Shown here piece after piece: positions 6,446 through 13,469 of a stretch of 36,123 nucleotides of DNA. The translations under genes and the position numbers were made by a program. Location: IMG/VR virus record IMGVR_UViG_3300017749_000043, positions 1-36,123 of that record. One strand, given 5' to 3'. This DNA comes from a virus. Numbering within the stretch: the stretch's first letter is position 1; every line of letters begins with the position of its first letter. The notes beneath the pieces are model-generated. The model was not told where the DNA came from. It was given only the letters and a program-made list of their open reading frames with translations, and did not search any database.

Positions 6446-6980
6446 CAGTCACCTGTGTTTTAGCTGCTTTGCCAAGAGTACCGATTGCAGTGGCATGCTT
6501 ACGCCATGCGTCATCGATGTCAGTGATTGACTTAGCCTTGGTAAAGTCTTCTAAGACAAGAGTATAGTCTTGCTCGTCAAGATCCATAGGTAAATCCTCA
6601 CCAGCATACACATTGAGGCCAAGACCGTGGAATGCAATAGCTTTGACAAGGCAACGCTGTAGAGCTTTGTTGACTTGACCGCCATCTGGATGTGTAACTG
6701 ATTGGTTTTTGTTATCCATAACGTAATGAATCTCTGTATGAGAAATAGTTGTAATGGTAACAGTAACCGCTACATATGTATGGCCTTTAGTGTCACGCAT
6801 AAATGGTAGCGGGTTGTCTTGATTGTCACGAAAGATGTGTTTCTCAAACGTAGCATGTGGGTATTTTTCTTTGACGAAAGCCCATGCCCATGCCCAAGAT
6901 AGATAGTCGAATCGACCCTTCTGCTCTACCTCTTTGGATACATCGAAGCGTGATAGATTGTGCCAGACTGAATCAGTCAT
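6405..6980 (-). CDS. Single-strand annealing protein, Sak3/DUF1071 type
   Basis: 191 residues. The N-terminus has the family signature: DVSKEVEQKGRFDYLSWAWAW (about 13-34) followed by a YPHATF stretch, then a strand-rich core. The second signature, NKALQRCLVKAIAFHGLG with LNVYAGEDLP, is at about 103-131. Proteins of this group anneal complementary single strands and work with an exonuclease, as in the lambda Red system. The exonuclease gene lies immediately upstream and overlaps it by eight bases, which supports a pair acting together. SSB is encoded in the same block. Confidence 0.88.
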   Translation of the reverse strand: MTDSVWHNLSRFDVSKEVEQKGRFDYLSWAWAWAFVKEKYPHATFEKHIFRDNQDNPLPFMRDTKGHTYVAVTVTITTISHTEIHYVMDNKNQSVTHPDGGQVNKALQRCLVKAIAFHGLGLNVYAGEDLPMDLDEQDYTLVLEDFTKAKSITDIDDAWRKHATAIGTLGKAAKTQVTDEFKKAKNRLKAA

Positions 6981-7839
6981 CCTTATTCTCCTTTGGTGGT
7001 GTGTGAGTACAAGTTAGTGTACCAGAACGTGAACGTGTAACACGAACCCAGTGGCCTTTCATGTTGCCGCCAAGATCAAAGTCCATCTTGCGGCAGTTCT
7101 TAGGCATAAGCTCTTTGAACATATCCTTGGCTTCATCACTGACTTTGACAACTTGTTTTGCGTCAATAATGTTTTGTGCTGCAAAGCTTAGATTGTGTTC
7201 TAGCTCATCGTTGAAAGCATCAAGATCACGCATGTTCATAACAAACATGTCTGAATGATCTGGTTCAGGAAGAGGAATGGAATCATGTGGCGTATAGCCC
7301 TGATAATAAGACCAGAAGCTTTTGCAATTGGCTAGATAGTCTTCACACCAACGCTCATCCTTGTTTAGCATACGCCATTCGATACGGCAGCGCACACCAA
7401 ACAAAGCAACGAAGTAGCAACGGTTAGCCCCTGACACAATCATATGGTGTTGGCATTGAGCGGCATAGTATTCAGCAAGCTCATCTATGTCTTTGAAGCC
7501 AAAGTGCGCCTTGATCTCCAAAGGAGCATTATCACCAACAACACGCCCATCAAAGGTAGAATGGATAGGCACATTATTAATAAGAATAGTTTTCCCGCCT
7601 CCACGGAAGTTAACTTGGCGACTGTTTTGTTCAGCCCATTTGTCAATGATGTACGGTTCAAGATAACTCCCTGTGTCCATAAGCAGTTGGGTTTGCTTGT
7701 TTGGTTTCCACACATTCTCACCACGCTTTTGTAAAGCTAGGTCTTCCCATTTGTCGTGGTTAGCAGAAGCAATTGCTTTAGCATCTGACGATCCAATATA
7801 TGTGGCACGTTCCTTTAGCTGGGCTTCTGTAAGTGACAT
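6973..7839 (-). CDS. YqaJ-type viral recombinase exonuclease
   Basis: 288 residues from the ATG at 7839. This start is preferred to one 24 codons earlier because it forms a TAATG overlap with the upstream stop and has a GGAGAA site. PD-(D/E)XK nuclease features are visible: IGSSDA at 15-20, Glu61 in SYLEP, Asp97 in STFDG, the LEIK pair Glu108/Lys110, and the QCQHHM helix at 128-133. The enzyme should chew double-stranded DNA ends to expose strands for the annealing protein encoded next. Confidence 0.92.
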   Translation of the reverse strand: MSLTEAQLKERATYIGSSDAKAIASANHDKWEDLALQKRGENVWKPNKQTQLLMDTGSYLEPYIIDKWAEQNSRQVNFRGGGKTILINNVPIHSTFDGRVVGDNAPLEIKAHFGFKDIDELAEYYAAQCQHHMIVSGANRCYFVALFGVRCRIEWRMLNKDERWCEDYLANCKSFWSYYQGYTPHDSIPLPEPDHSDMFVMNMRDLDAFNDELEHNLSFAAQNIIDAKQVVKVSDEAKDMFKELMPKNCRKMDFDLGGNMKGHWVRVTRSRSGTLTCTHTPPKENKDD

Positions 7840-8057
7840 TAGTATTTCTCCGAATACAGTTCTGGGGATAGTCCTTCGTCGTACTGCTTGGCTTGCAAAG
7901 TATCTGCACAAGCGTCAATGAATTTTTGTTTATCAAACCGGGAATTTTTTGAGTGCGCTTTTACAATGGTAGCAAAGGATTGAATCTCAGAAGGATTGAT
8001 AATCTGAGCTACTTCTGTTGCTAGCCACCTAAAGTCAATCGCTGTTAACCTCGACAT
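7839..8057 (-). CDS. Hypothetical small early protein upstream of the exonuclease
   Basis: 72 residues, mostly helical, charged, with no membrane segment or recognised motif. It has a good AGGAG site nine bases before the ATG, overlaps the S24-like gene upstream by 23 bases, and its stop overlaps the exonuclease start (TAATG). Coupling to the exonuclease suggests a linked role, but nothing in the sequence names it. Confidence 0.72.
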   Translation of the reverse strand: MSRLTAIDFRWLATEVAQIINPSEIQSFATIVKAHSKNSRFDKQKFIDACADTLQAKQYDEGLSPELYSEKY

Positions 8058-8337
8058 AGATGTTTTCTCCTAAAACTGGGTTGCTATTTTTTTGTATTAC
8101 CGTGCCTAATAGGTCGTACAGAGCCATATCAAACAGATTTTCTTTGTTTGAAAAATAATAAGGCCACAGGTACGTCAATAGGACGAGGCGATTGGTATCT
8201 TTTATTAATACCTTATCACCGTCTTTTGGTTTGGCTTCTGGATCAACGATTATCCAATCAGAAGTTTTTATGCCTTCTGTATGTATTTGAATATCTTTGA
8301 CCGGAATCTCAAATGGAATTGAGGTCAGTAAAATCAC
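8035..8337 (-). CDS. S24/LexA-like C-terminal domain fragment, unusual start
   Basis: About 100 residues. The segment DWIIVDPEAKPKDGDKVLIK followed about 40 residues later by LLGTVIQ resembles the sheet of S24-type repressor C-terminal domains (LexA, CI). No HTH is present and the usual Ser/Lys catalytic pair is not evident, so this would be a stand-alone, probably inactive, fold. The frame opens with a GTG at 8335-8337 that lies inside a near-perfect Shine-Dalgarno run (AAGGAGGTGA). A more sensibly spaced but rare start is the CTG at 8326-8328. It is divergent to the HTH gene at 8398. Assignment is by eye. Confidence 0.6.
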   Translation of the reverse strand: MILLTSIPFEIPVKDIQIHTEGIKTSDWIIVDPEAKPKDGDKVLIKDTNRLVLLTYLWPYYFSNKENLFDMALYDLLGTVIQKNSNPVLGENIYVEVNSD

Positions 8338-8348
8338 CTCCTTTTCAA

Positions 8349-8380
8349 TTCACATTAACAGTTGACAATACCTATGTGAA
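8349..8380. promoter_or_regulatory. Candidate operator: TTCACAT...ATGTGAA inverted repeat
   Basis: Perfect seven-base arms at 8349-8355 and 8374-8380 with an 18-base spacer. The pair covers the -35 boxes of both divergent promoters, so a dimer of the adjacent HTH protein bound here could control both. Binding is inferred. Confidence 0.5.
8352..8380 (-). promoter_or_regulatory. Candidate sigma70 promoter toward the early minus genes
   Basis: On the minus strand TTCACA (8375-8380) is separated by 17 bases from TAATGT (8352-8357), which is preceded by an extended -10 TGT. The -10 is a weak match. Transcription would start just before the AAGGAGGTGA site of the S24-like gene. It overlaps the plus-strand promoter at 8362-8392. 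Confidence 0.45.
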
Positions 8381-8392
8381 GATATTTATAAT
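8362..8392 (+). promoter_or_regulatory. Promoter of the HTH regulator, predicted leaderless transcript
   Basis: Perfect TTGACA (8362-8367) and TATAAT (8387-8392) with a 19-base spacer. The ATG of the next gene is only five bases after the -10, so the transcript should begin at or about the start codon, like the leaderless lambda cI message from its maintenance promoter. No ribosome binding site precedes the ATG. Confidence 0.7.
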
Positions 8393-8397
8393 GCTGC

Positions 8398-8631
8398 ATG
8401 TCATTTGATGATTCATTTACACAAGAGTTAATCACTCAGTTTGCAATAAGAAGGAATCAACTTGGGCTTACACAGCGTCACGTTGATGATCGCATTGGTG
8501 TCGCTTCGGGACTTGTTGCCAAATGGGAAAGCGGTAATAGGAAGCCAACATTGTTTAATGCACATTGCTGGGCTGAAGCCCTTGGCTGTCACGTTAAACT
8601 AGAGGCTTATAATGACGATTTGCGGTATTGA
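8398..8631 (+). CDS. XRE-family HTH regulator
   Basis: 77 residues. The helix-turn-helix spans about 11-58, with LTQRHVDDRIGVASGLVAKWESG at 24-46 as the recognised core (the LTQ start and KWESG end are typical of Cro/CI-like proteins). It is a bare DNA-binding domain without dimerisation or cleavage domains, so Cro-like in size. It is one of only two plus-strand genes inside the early region and overlaps the resolvase gene by 20 bases. The start follows the promoter with almost no leader. It is likely to control its own promoter and the divergent S24-like gene. Confidence 0.88.
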   Translation: MSFDDSFTQELITQFAIRRNQLGLTQRHVDDRIGVASGLVAKWESGNRKPTLFNAHCWAEALGCHVKLEAYNDDLRY

Positions 8632-9079
8632 TCCTGGAATCACAGGTGGAATTACATTTATGAGTGAGAGGCATATGGTTTGTAAACCAGTGCCTATAGA
8701 AACATATAGAGTTGCAGGAAAAACAAAGAAGTTTTTATCTGTGTCATCTATATGTGAGTTGTTAGACGATTACTCACCTTCAATGATATTTATAGAGAAG
8801 CAACAAGCAATGCCCAAACAAGGCGTTGTTAGTACGTTTCGTACTGGTTTTGGTTATGGTATTTATCTTGGGCTAATTGTAGCTCTTGGATACAAGTATG
8901 TAGAGATAAGGCCGCAGACTTGGAAAAAAGATTTAGGCGTTACATCTGACAAGGATCAGGCAAGACAGAGAGCAACCGAGCTAATGCCGGATGCCTCTGT
9001 TTGTTGGGATAAGCGTAGCCAAGATGGTATTGCTGAGTCAGCATTGATTGCCTATTGGGGAGCGCATTACTCTCCTTGA
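8612..9079 (+). CDS. RuvC-like Holliday junction resolvase
   Basis: 155 residues with the RNase H-like fold of RuvC: GIDPG with Asp7 at the N-terminus, IFIEKQQ with Glu62, and the C-terminal DGIAESALIA helix with Asp138 and Glu142. Phage members of this family cut branched DNA during recombination or before packaging. It is co-transcribed with the HTH regulator (20-base overlap) and ends 13 bases inside the convergent ParB-like gene. Its place away from the other recombination genes but under the switch promoter suggests separate timing. Confidence 0.87.
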   Translation: MTICGIDPGITGGITFMSERHMVCKPVPIETYRVAGKTKKFLSVSSICELLDDYSPSMIFIEKQQAMPKQGVVSTFRTGFGYGIYLGLIVALGYKYVEIRPQTWKKDLGVTSDKDQARQRATELMPDASVCWDKRSQDGIAESALIAYWGAHYSP

Positions 9080-10695
9080 GGCCATTCACCATATGGATCG
9101 AACTTAGGAGCCATACTCAAATGATTTTGAAGATGCTGAACCTTTTCTTTCTTAGTACCAACTTTTACGCTGCCTGTTACATATTCAGTAAGCATATCCA
9201 CTTGAGCAGTTTTGTATTTGTTTAACCATTTGTAGTCTGGTTTGAACCACCCTTTATCTTCAACAGGGGCTGGTGTGGTTTCTTGGAACGTCTCGTGAAT
9301 AACATCATGCTTGCTAATGCCTGTGAGACATATCGAACTAAAGAGGCGAGATAAGTCTTGGCGAGGGAGCATGAGGCAATAACGCAATGGAGAAGTTCCG
9401 TCATCGTCAAAAGCTTTACGAGCAGCTTTGATGTGACTGTTAATATACTTTTCATACTCAGGAGTAACGTAGTCATCTGGATATTCCTCCGATGGAAAAT
9501 GGTTTTGTTGATCTGCATATATATGACCAATGCGGTGAACGCTTGTATATGTGTACCCCAAACGTCTGTGGCAAAGCATAGCCATCATGTAACGAGTTAG
9601 CTCTGAATTGTCTTCCATTTCCCATAGCCTGTTTTTAGCTTCTGTTGCCATGTAGCCATGTAATAATTGTCTTTGAGGCATAGACATAAGCATGGGTGTT
9701 AAATCTGGTTCTTCTTCTTCTTCTCCGTTTGGATCTAACTGTTCTTCCATTTCTTTTGAGATCATATCGATATGCTCAATAACACAACGACGGCTGTTAT
9801 AAACAATCACATGTGTAATATCTTGAATTACATAGTCCTTCTCATCCCAATTTTGAATTGATGTGAATCCTTTTGTAAGCTGAGAATCAAACCAATATTC
9901 ATCTTTGAGATATATAACACTTGCATAACCCTTGAGTCTTGCGGCTTCTACAACAGAGGCAACATGTCCTTCCTGTGCTTCCTCAAACTCTTCTCGGTTT
10001 GTAATGTATACTTCATCACTAAACAGATCTGATTCTAAACCAAAGCGTTTTGATACAGCAGCAGATGGATTTGATAGATCAAACAAAGCTGCTGATACAG
10101 GTATTTTTTTGTTAGTCATTTCACTTCTGACATATGAGGCAGACATTGCGTAAGAGTTGCCTTCATTGTCATCTAGGAATTTATCTTGCTGCTCATGGGA
10201 GCCAAGAGTTAGTGCGCTTGCTATACCTATGCCAAACTCGTAATTACGAAACATTCCTTTGGCTTTGAGAGACAGGCTCGACAATGCCAAACGTTGCTTA
10301 ACCCATTGTTTTGTTTGACCAAAACGTTTGCCAACAGAATCAAAGTCTTCTTGACCATCAGCAACAATGTCATAGATAACGTCACACTCATCAAGTGGGT
10401 GCATGTCTTCACGCATCATGTTTGCATGTAAGCCAATCTCATTGTCATTGTTTTCTATAACAATACAGTTGATCTCGTTAGCTGCCTTAGCACCATGTAT
10501 TTTCTTGAGTGCTTCGAGTCTACGGTTGCCATCAATGACTTCGTAACCTGTGCCATTCTTCTTGATGACTAGGTTGTGCAGCATACCTTGTGACTCGATT
10601 GAGGCGGCAAGTGATTTGATGCTGTCAGTTGATGACTTTACTTGGCGTACATTATTCTTTGCTGGTTTTAGTTGATTTAGTGGTATCTGAATCAT
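9067..10695 (-). CDS. ParB/Srx-domain protein with KorB-like HTH, large C-terminal region
   Basis: 542 residues. Residues 1-95 form the ParB N-terminal domain, with the nucleotide-binding DGNRRLEAL box at 55-63 and NMMREDMHPLDE at 92-103. An HTH follows at about 116-142 (VGKRFGQTKQWVKQRLALSSL). The rest, roughly 380 residues, includes an acidic stretch (GEEEEEPD) and has no family I recognise. ParB domains bind CTP and load on DNA; in phages they serve as partition, transcription or nuclease proteins. There is no ParA nearby, so partition is unlikely. It overlaps the small gene upstream by 44 bases. Confidence 0.87.
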   Translation of the reverse strand: MIQIPLNQLKPAKNNVRQVKSSTDSIKSLAASIESQGMLHNLVIKKNGTGYEVIDGNRRLEALKKIHGAKAANEINCIVIENNDNEIGLHANMMREDMHPLDECDVIYDIVADGQEDFDSVGKRFGQTKQWVKQRLALSSLSLKAKGMFRNYEFGIGIASALTLGSHEQQDKFLDDNEGNSYAMSASYVRSEMTNKKIPVSAALFDLSNPSAAVSKRFGLESDLFSDEVYITNREEFEEAQEGHVASVVEAARLKGYASVIYLKDEYWFDSQLTKGFTSIQNWDEKDYVIQDITHVIVYNSRRCVIEHIDMISKEMEEQLDPNGEEEEEPDLTPMLMSMPQRQLLHGYMATEAKNRLWEMEDNSELTRYMMAMLCHRRLGYTYTSVHRIGHIYADQQNHFPSEEYPDDYVTPEYEKYINSHIKAARKAFDDDGTSPLRYCLMLPRQDLSRLFSSICLTGISKHDVIHETFQETTPAPVEDKGWFKPDYKWLNKYKTAQVDMLTEYVTGSVKVGTKKEKVQHLQNHLSMAPKFDPYGEWPQGE

Positions 10696-10936
10696 TATTG
10701 TCTACCTCCATAATTACATAAGTTTTGTTGTTTTCTAGGAAACCATCCATCCACCTCATTGCAAACTTTTTGTCTTCATTGTCTGCATATGAAATTGATG
10801 TTGGTTCGCATACTGTTATGCGATGAGAAACTGAATTGCTGTTGTGAAAAACAAAATGTGCAGTATCGTCATTAATTTCTAGTGTGATTTTGTGGCAATC
10901 TAAATCACATGAACTTCTTTGATAATTAAGAAACAT
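10652..10936 (-). CDS. Hypothetical protein upstream of the ParB-like gene
   Basis: 94 residues with a beta-rich first half containing several Cys and His, and an acidic, Ser/Thr/Lys-rich tail (DNNDSDTTKSTKTSKE). GGAGG lies five bases before the ATG. Its 3' end overlaps the ParB-like gene by 44 bases and its start abuts the stop of the membrane protein upstream. No family recognised. Confidence 0.72.
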   Translation of the reverse strand: MFLNYQRSSCDLDCHKITLEINDDTAHFVFHNSNSVSHRITVCEPTSISYADNEDKKFAMRWMDGFLENNKTYVIMEVDNNDSDTTKSTKTSKE

Positions 10937-11155
10937 TTAGTCCTCCATGATTTTATCTGTGATGAACTTTGATACGAACGCTACTGAGATCCATAGAGGC
11001 GCACCTATCACGCTGACTAGCAGAGTTGGATTGATTCCCAGACCAATCAGCATAAGCAGCAGTGTGAATGTAAAGAAGAGGTGAACAGTGACGAACCAGC
11101 CAAGCCATGTCGTCTTGCGATTGATGAAGCGTATTTGTCTTAGATTGTTTAACAT
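10937..11155 (-). CDS. Small two-segment membrane protein
   Basis: 72 residues with hydrophobic helices at about 18-40 and 44-66, a basic N-terminus (RQIRFINRKT) and an acidic C-terminus. It would be an inner-membrane protein with both ends inside. It sits among early genes rather than in the lysis cassette, so a role in superinfection exclusion or host takeover is possible but not shown. It overlaps the zinc protein gene upstream by seven bases. Confidence 0.72.
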   Translation of the reverse strand: MLNNLRQIRFINRKTTWLGWFVTVHLFFTFTLLLMLIGLGINPTLLVSVIGAPLWISVAFVSKFITDKIMED

Positions 11156-11343
11156 TTGGCATTTTCCTTATCCCTTGTAACAATTACTAATCCCTTGCTG
11201 TTACAAGTCTCACATTCTTCATGCGTTACGTCTACCATTCCATATGAGGCGATTAGCGATCCTCGTACATGGTAGGTGTTTTCGACATAACGAAACCCTT
11301 TGCCGTCACATCTTTGGCAAGCAATCAAGTCTCCGTCTTTCAT
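11149..11343 (-). CDS. DnaJ-type zinc-finger miniprotein
   Basis: 64 residues with two knuckles, CQRCDGKG at 9-16 and CETCNSKG at 44-51. These are the CxxCxGxG repeats of the DnaJ cysteine-rich domain, here reduced to one zinc site. A perfect AGGAGG site lies five bases before the ATG. Without the J domain it cannot drive DnaK by itself. A role in binding unfolded protein or nucleic acid is possible. Confidence 0.78.
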   Translation of the reverse strand: MKDGDLIACQRCDGKGFRYVENTYHVRGSLIASYGMVDVTHEECETCNSKGLVIVTRDKENAKC

Positions 11344-11352
11344 AGTAACCTC

Positions 11353-11544
11353 CTAGAATGGTGGCTCATCTTTGTTTGAGGCGAGTTCAAAGTGTTCAGC
11401 AACAACGTCGTAGTTGTAGCCACATTCTTTGAGTATTTTGTCATAGGTTTCATTGGGGTCGCCATCAAAGGCATTGGCTTCTTGTGCGCTCATAAGATCT
11501 ATGAGGCGCATTACTTCGTCATTGATTTTGAGTGTAATTGTCAT
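11353..11544 (-). CDS. Hypothetical small early protein
   Basis: 63 residues from the ATG at 11544. An upstream in-frame GTG is too close to the AGGAGG site to be used. An N-terminal strand (TITLKINDEVMRLIDLM) is followed by an acidic helical part. Nothing recognised. The ribosome binding site falls next to a 13-bp CAGTGGTGGGGAA repeat at 11558-11570. Confidence 0.68.
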   Translation of the reverse strand: MTITLKINDEVMRLIDLMSAQEANAFDGDPNETYDKILKECGYNYDVVAEHFELASNKDEPPF

Positions 11545-11557
11545 CACTACCTCCTAA

Positions 11558-11570
11558 CAGTGGTGGGGAA
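11558..11570 (+). repeat. 13-bp motif CAGTGGTGGGGAA, copy 3
   Basis: A perfect copy in the gap between the SSB gene and the gene at 11353-11544, directly beside a hairpin at 11574-11607. Confidence 0.85.
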
Positions 11571-11573
11571 GGT

Positions 11574-11607
11574 GAGGAGAGAGTGGAGGTAACAACACCC
11601 TCTCCTC
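11574..11607 (-). other. Intergenic hairpin downstream of ssb
   Basis: Eight-base perfect arms GAGGAGAG (11574-11581) and CTCTCCTC (11600-11607), extendable with GGAA/TTCC after a small bulge. No T-run follows on either strand, so it looks like an RNA-stabilising or processing hairpin rather than an intrinsic terminator. Confidence 0.5.
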
Positions 11608-11672
11608 TTCCGATCTGTAACTACAGTCAGAGGCATGAATGTACGCATGCCCCTGAAAGGATGAAGAAGCTA

Positions 11673-12089
11673 CTAGAACGGAATGTCTTCACCGCTTGCG
11701 GCTGCAACAGGTGCTGATGGTGCATCGCTGCTGCCACTAGCTTTGCCGCCCATGCGGAATGTTGAGCCAGCACCGGCAAGCTTGATTTTGAATGAGCGTT
11801 GCTTATGCCCATCCTTCTCGTACTCTTCGATGATTGGCATACCCTGAACGAATACAGTAGTACCCTGGCCGACATACTTCTCAATGACGTTAGACACGAG
11901 GCCCTTGCCATTGCTGCCGTCCCAAGCCTCACAACGATACCAGTGGGTAGTCTCCACTTTGTCGCCTGACTTGTTGGTGTAAGACTCGTTGACAGCGACT
12001 GAGAAGTTAGCGACCTTTGTGCCGTTAACGTCCCGAATCTCTGGGGCTGAACCTACATTACCTGAAACTGTGATTTGTGCGAAGTTCAT
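11673..12089 (-). CDS. ssb: Single-stranded DNA-binding protein
   Basis: 138 residues. The OB fold covers about 1-112, with ITVSGNVGSAPEIR at the start, the THWYRCEAWDG segment in the middle and the VFVQGMPIIEEYEKDG stretch later. A Gly/Ser/Ala-rich linker ends in the acidic tip EDIPF, the bacterial SSB tail that recruits repair and replication proteins. Having this tip suggests contact with host replication proteins. AAGGAG lies six bases before the ATG. It probably protects strands produced by the exonuclease. Confidence 0.93.
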   Translation of the reverse strand: MNFAQITVSGNVGSAPEIRDVNGTKVANFSVAVNESYTNKSGDKVETTHWYRCEAWDGSNGKGLVSNVIEKYVGQGTTVFVQGMPIIEEYEKDGHKQRSFKIKLAGAGSTFRMGGKASGSSDAPSAPVAAASGEDIPF

Positions 12090-12279
12090 GCTTTTCTCCT
12101 TTGCGTTTGCATGATTGGGGTTGAGGCATTACGTCTAGCCTCTGTCACTGCATTGCGTCCCTCCAAGGTGGGCAACAGTGTCATCGTTTTGCAAAATTTA
12201 ATCGCCATGAGGCATTCTGGATCTTGCAAAACTATTCGTTAGCAACAACACTTTTCAGCGTCTAGATACACCAACGAAA

Positions 12280-12567
12280 TTAGTGTCGAGCAGGCATTTC
12301 TACCCACTGATACTTGTATTTAAACCATTTAGGCTTCTTGTAACCTATCAACCGCTTTGCTGTAAGCAGAGTCAGTGAGATGACACAGCCACCAATGACT
12401 GCTGCCATCATGCCAGCAAAAGTGCCAGCAAACATAGCAACGAGCAAAACAGTAGAAGCAATGTCAATTGGGATGTCAAGCCAAAGAACTTTTTTGAAAT
12501 CAAATTTGGCTAGTAAAAAGAGGATTGCTAGTGCGGAAAATATTCCAGCTATTACATAAAATATCAT
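12280..12567 (-). CDS. Membrane protein with three hydrophobic segments
   Basis: 95 residues with hydrophobic segments at about 2-20, 33-52 and 53-72, and a basic, aromatic tail (KKPKWFKYKYQWVEM). The KFDFKKVLWLDIPIDI segment between the first two is distinctive and looks conserved in phage proteins of this kind. Function is unknown. It is separated from ssb by about 190 bases that contain the palindrome TTTTGCAAAA and direct repeats. Confidence 0.72.
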   Translation of the reverse strand: MIFYVIAGIFSALAILFLLAKFDFKKVLWLDIPIDIASTVLLVAMFAGTFAGMMAAVIGGCVISLTLLTAKRLIGYKKPKWFKYKYQWVEMPARH

Positions 12568-12584
12568 GGTAAAAACTCCATCGA

Positions 12585-12779
12585 TTATCTGGTGTAGATC
12601 ATTTTTATTGAAGAATGGTAGGGGGTGGGCATACTCTTCTCTATAATTCTGAGGTGATCTTTACTTCGATTGACAGTCTGTAATGAAATCTCTTTGGCTT
12701 TAGATAGAGATGGTAGCCACTCAGTGACATCTTTCCATCCTCGTTCGCTATGAGATTGTACTTTGTATAATTTCTTCAT
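12585..12779 (-). CDS. Hypothetical small early protein
   Basis: 64 residues, basic, no membrane segment. MKKLYKVQSHSERGWKDVTEW followed by a helix resembles small beta-alpha phage proteins. It has a GGAAAG site before the ATG. It is the first gene after the minus-strand terminator at 12821-12856, so it needs either read-through or its own promoter; none was convincingly seen. Confidence 0.62.
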   Translation of the reverse strand: MKKLYKVQSHSERGWKDVTEWLPSLSKAKEISLQTVNRSKDHLRIIEKSMPTPYHSSIKMIYTR

Positions 12780-12820
12780 TGGCTTTCCAGTCTGAGGCGA
12801 TTCAAAGCTGTTGCCGGAAA

Positions 12821-12856
12821 CAAAAAAATGTAGGGAAGGGCCGCAGCCCCACCCTA
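12821..12856 (-). terminator. Rho-independent terminator, minus strand
   Basis: Arms at 12831-12841 and 12846-12856 pair over about ten positions with one mismatch and one G-U, close a TGCG loop, and are followed on the minus strand by seven T (12822-12828). It starts just after the stop of the gene at 12864-13469. Confidence 0.85.
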
Positions 12857-12863
12857 TCAGTTG

Positions 12864-13469
12864 TTATGTGCTTGAAGCAAAGCTATCATCTCTCGGCATC
12901 TCTACCAAGCCAGCATCACGAGCATATGACCAGAAGTCTTGCTTGTTTGCTTGATACTGCTCCATCGTCAGTTGACCCTTGCGAAAGTTGACTCGCTTGA
13001 CACGAGACATCTCGTCAGCGGGTATGTACTGTCCCCAATTCATACCGGTCTTGCCAATAACCTCAGTGCGTACCTGATGCCGCATGATGGTATAAGCATG
13101 GTTAGCAATCCACCACTGCTGCCGCAGAAGCTTGATCTTGTCCTCAAGATCGTCAACCTTGTTGCCAGTGATCTCAATGCCAACATCGTCACGCTTCATA
13201 TCACGAAGCTCGCGTCTGGCCTGTGTGCCAGCAGCTACAATGTTGTGTGTGATCTTCTCGAATGTGCGAGTGAACTGATCTGCCAGCTTGCACTGTAGGA
13301 TAACCTCGGGGCCATCCTCAAACATGTCGATCAGAGCGTGCATTTTACGCTTGAACTCTGCATCCCATTGGGCTTGCTTGGTGTCATCCCAGCGTTCGTC
13401 TGCCTGCAAGTTGCGGGCTACACGATCAAGATTTTCTGTAGTCAGGTCGTCCATCTGTATATTAGTCAT
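12864..13469 (-). CDS. Hypothetical early protein, helical
   Basis: 201 residues from the ATG at 13469, chosen because GGAGG lies five bases upstream and the earlier GTG would overlap it. Highly charged and helical, with long amphipathic stretches around 35-120, and no transmembrane segment. The C-terminal third contains NFRKGQLTMEQYQANKQDFWSYARDAGLVEM, an extended-helical end. No family recognised. It is the last gene before a strong terminator, so it belongs to the first early transcript with the two genes upstream. Confidence 0.75.
   Translation of the reverse strand: MTNIQMDDLTTENLDRVARNLQADERWDDTKQAQWDAEFKRKMHALIDMFEDGPEVILQCKLADQFTRTFEKITHNIVAAGTQARRELRDMKRDDVGIEITGNKVDDLEDKIKLLRQQWWIANHAYTIMRHQVRTEVIGKTGMNWGQYIPADEMSRVKRVNFRKGQLTMEQYQANKQDFWSYARDAGLVEMPRDDSFASST

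Noticed and set aside
9222-9530. Open frames antisense or out of frame within the ParB-like gene and similar shadows elsewhere
   Set aside because: They mirror the codon pattern of strongly supported genes, have no ribosome sites and give unlikely compositions.
12090-12279. tRNA or promoter in the ssb upstream gap
   Set aside because: No cloverleaf and no well-spaced -35/-10 pair on the minus strand; only a TTTTGCAAAA palindrome and short direct repeats are visible.
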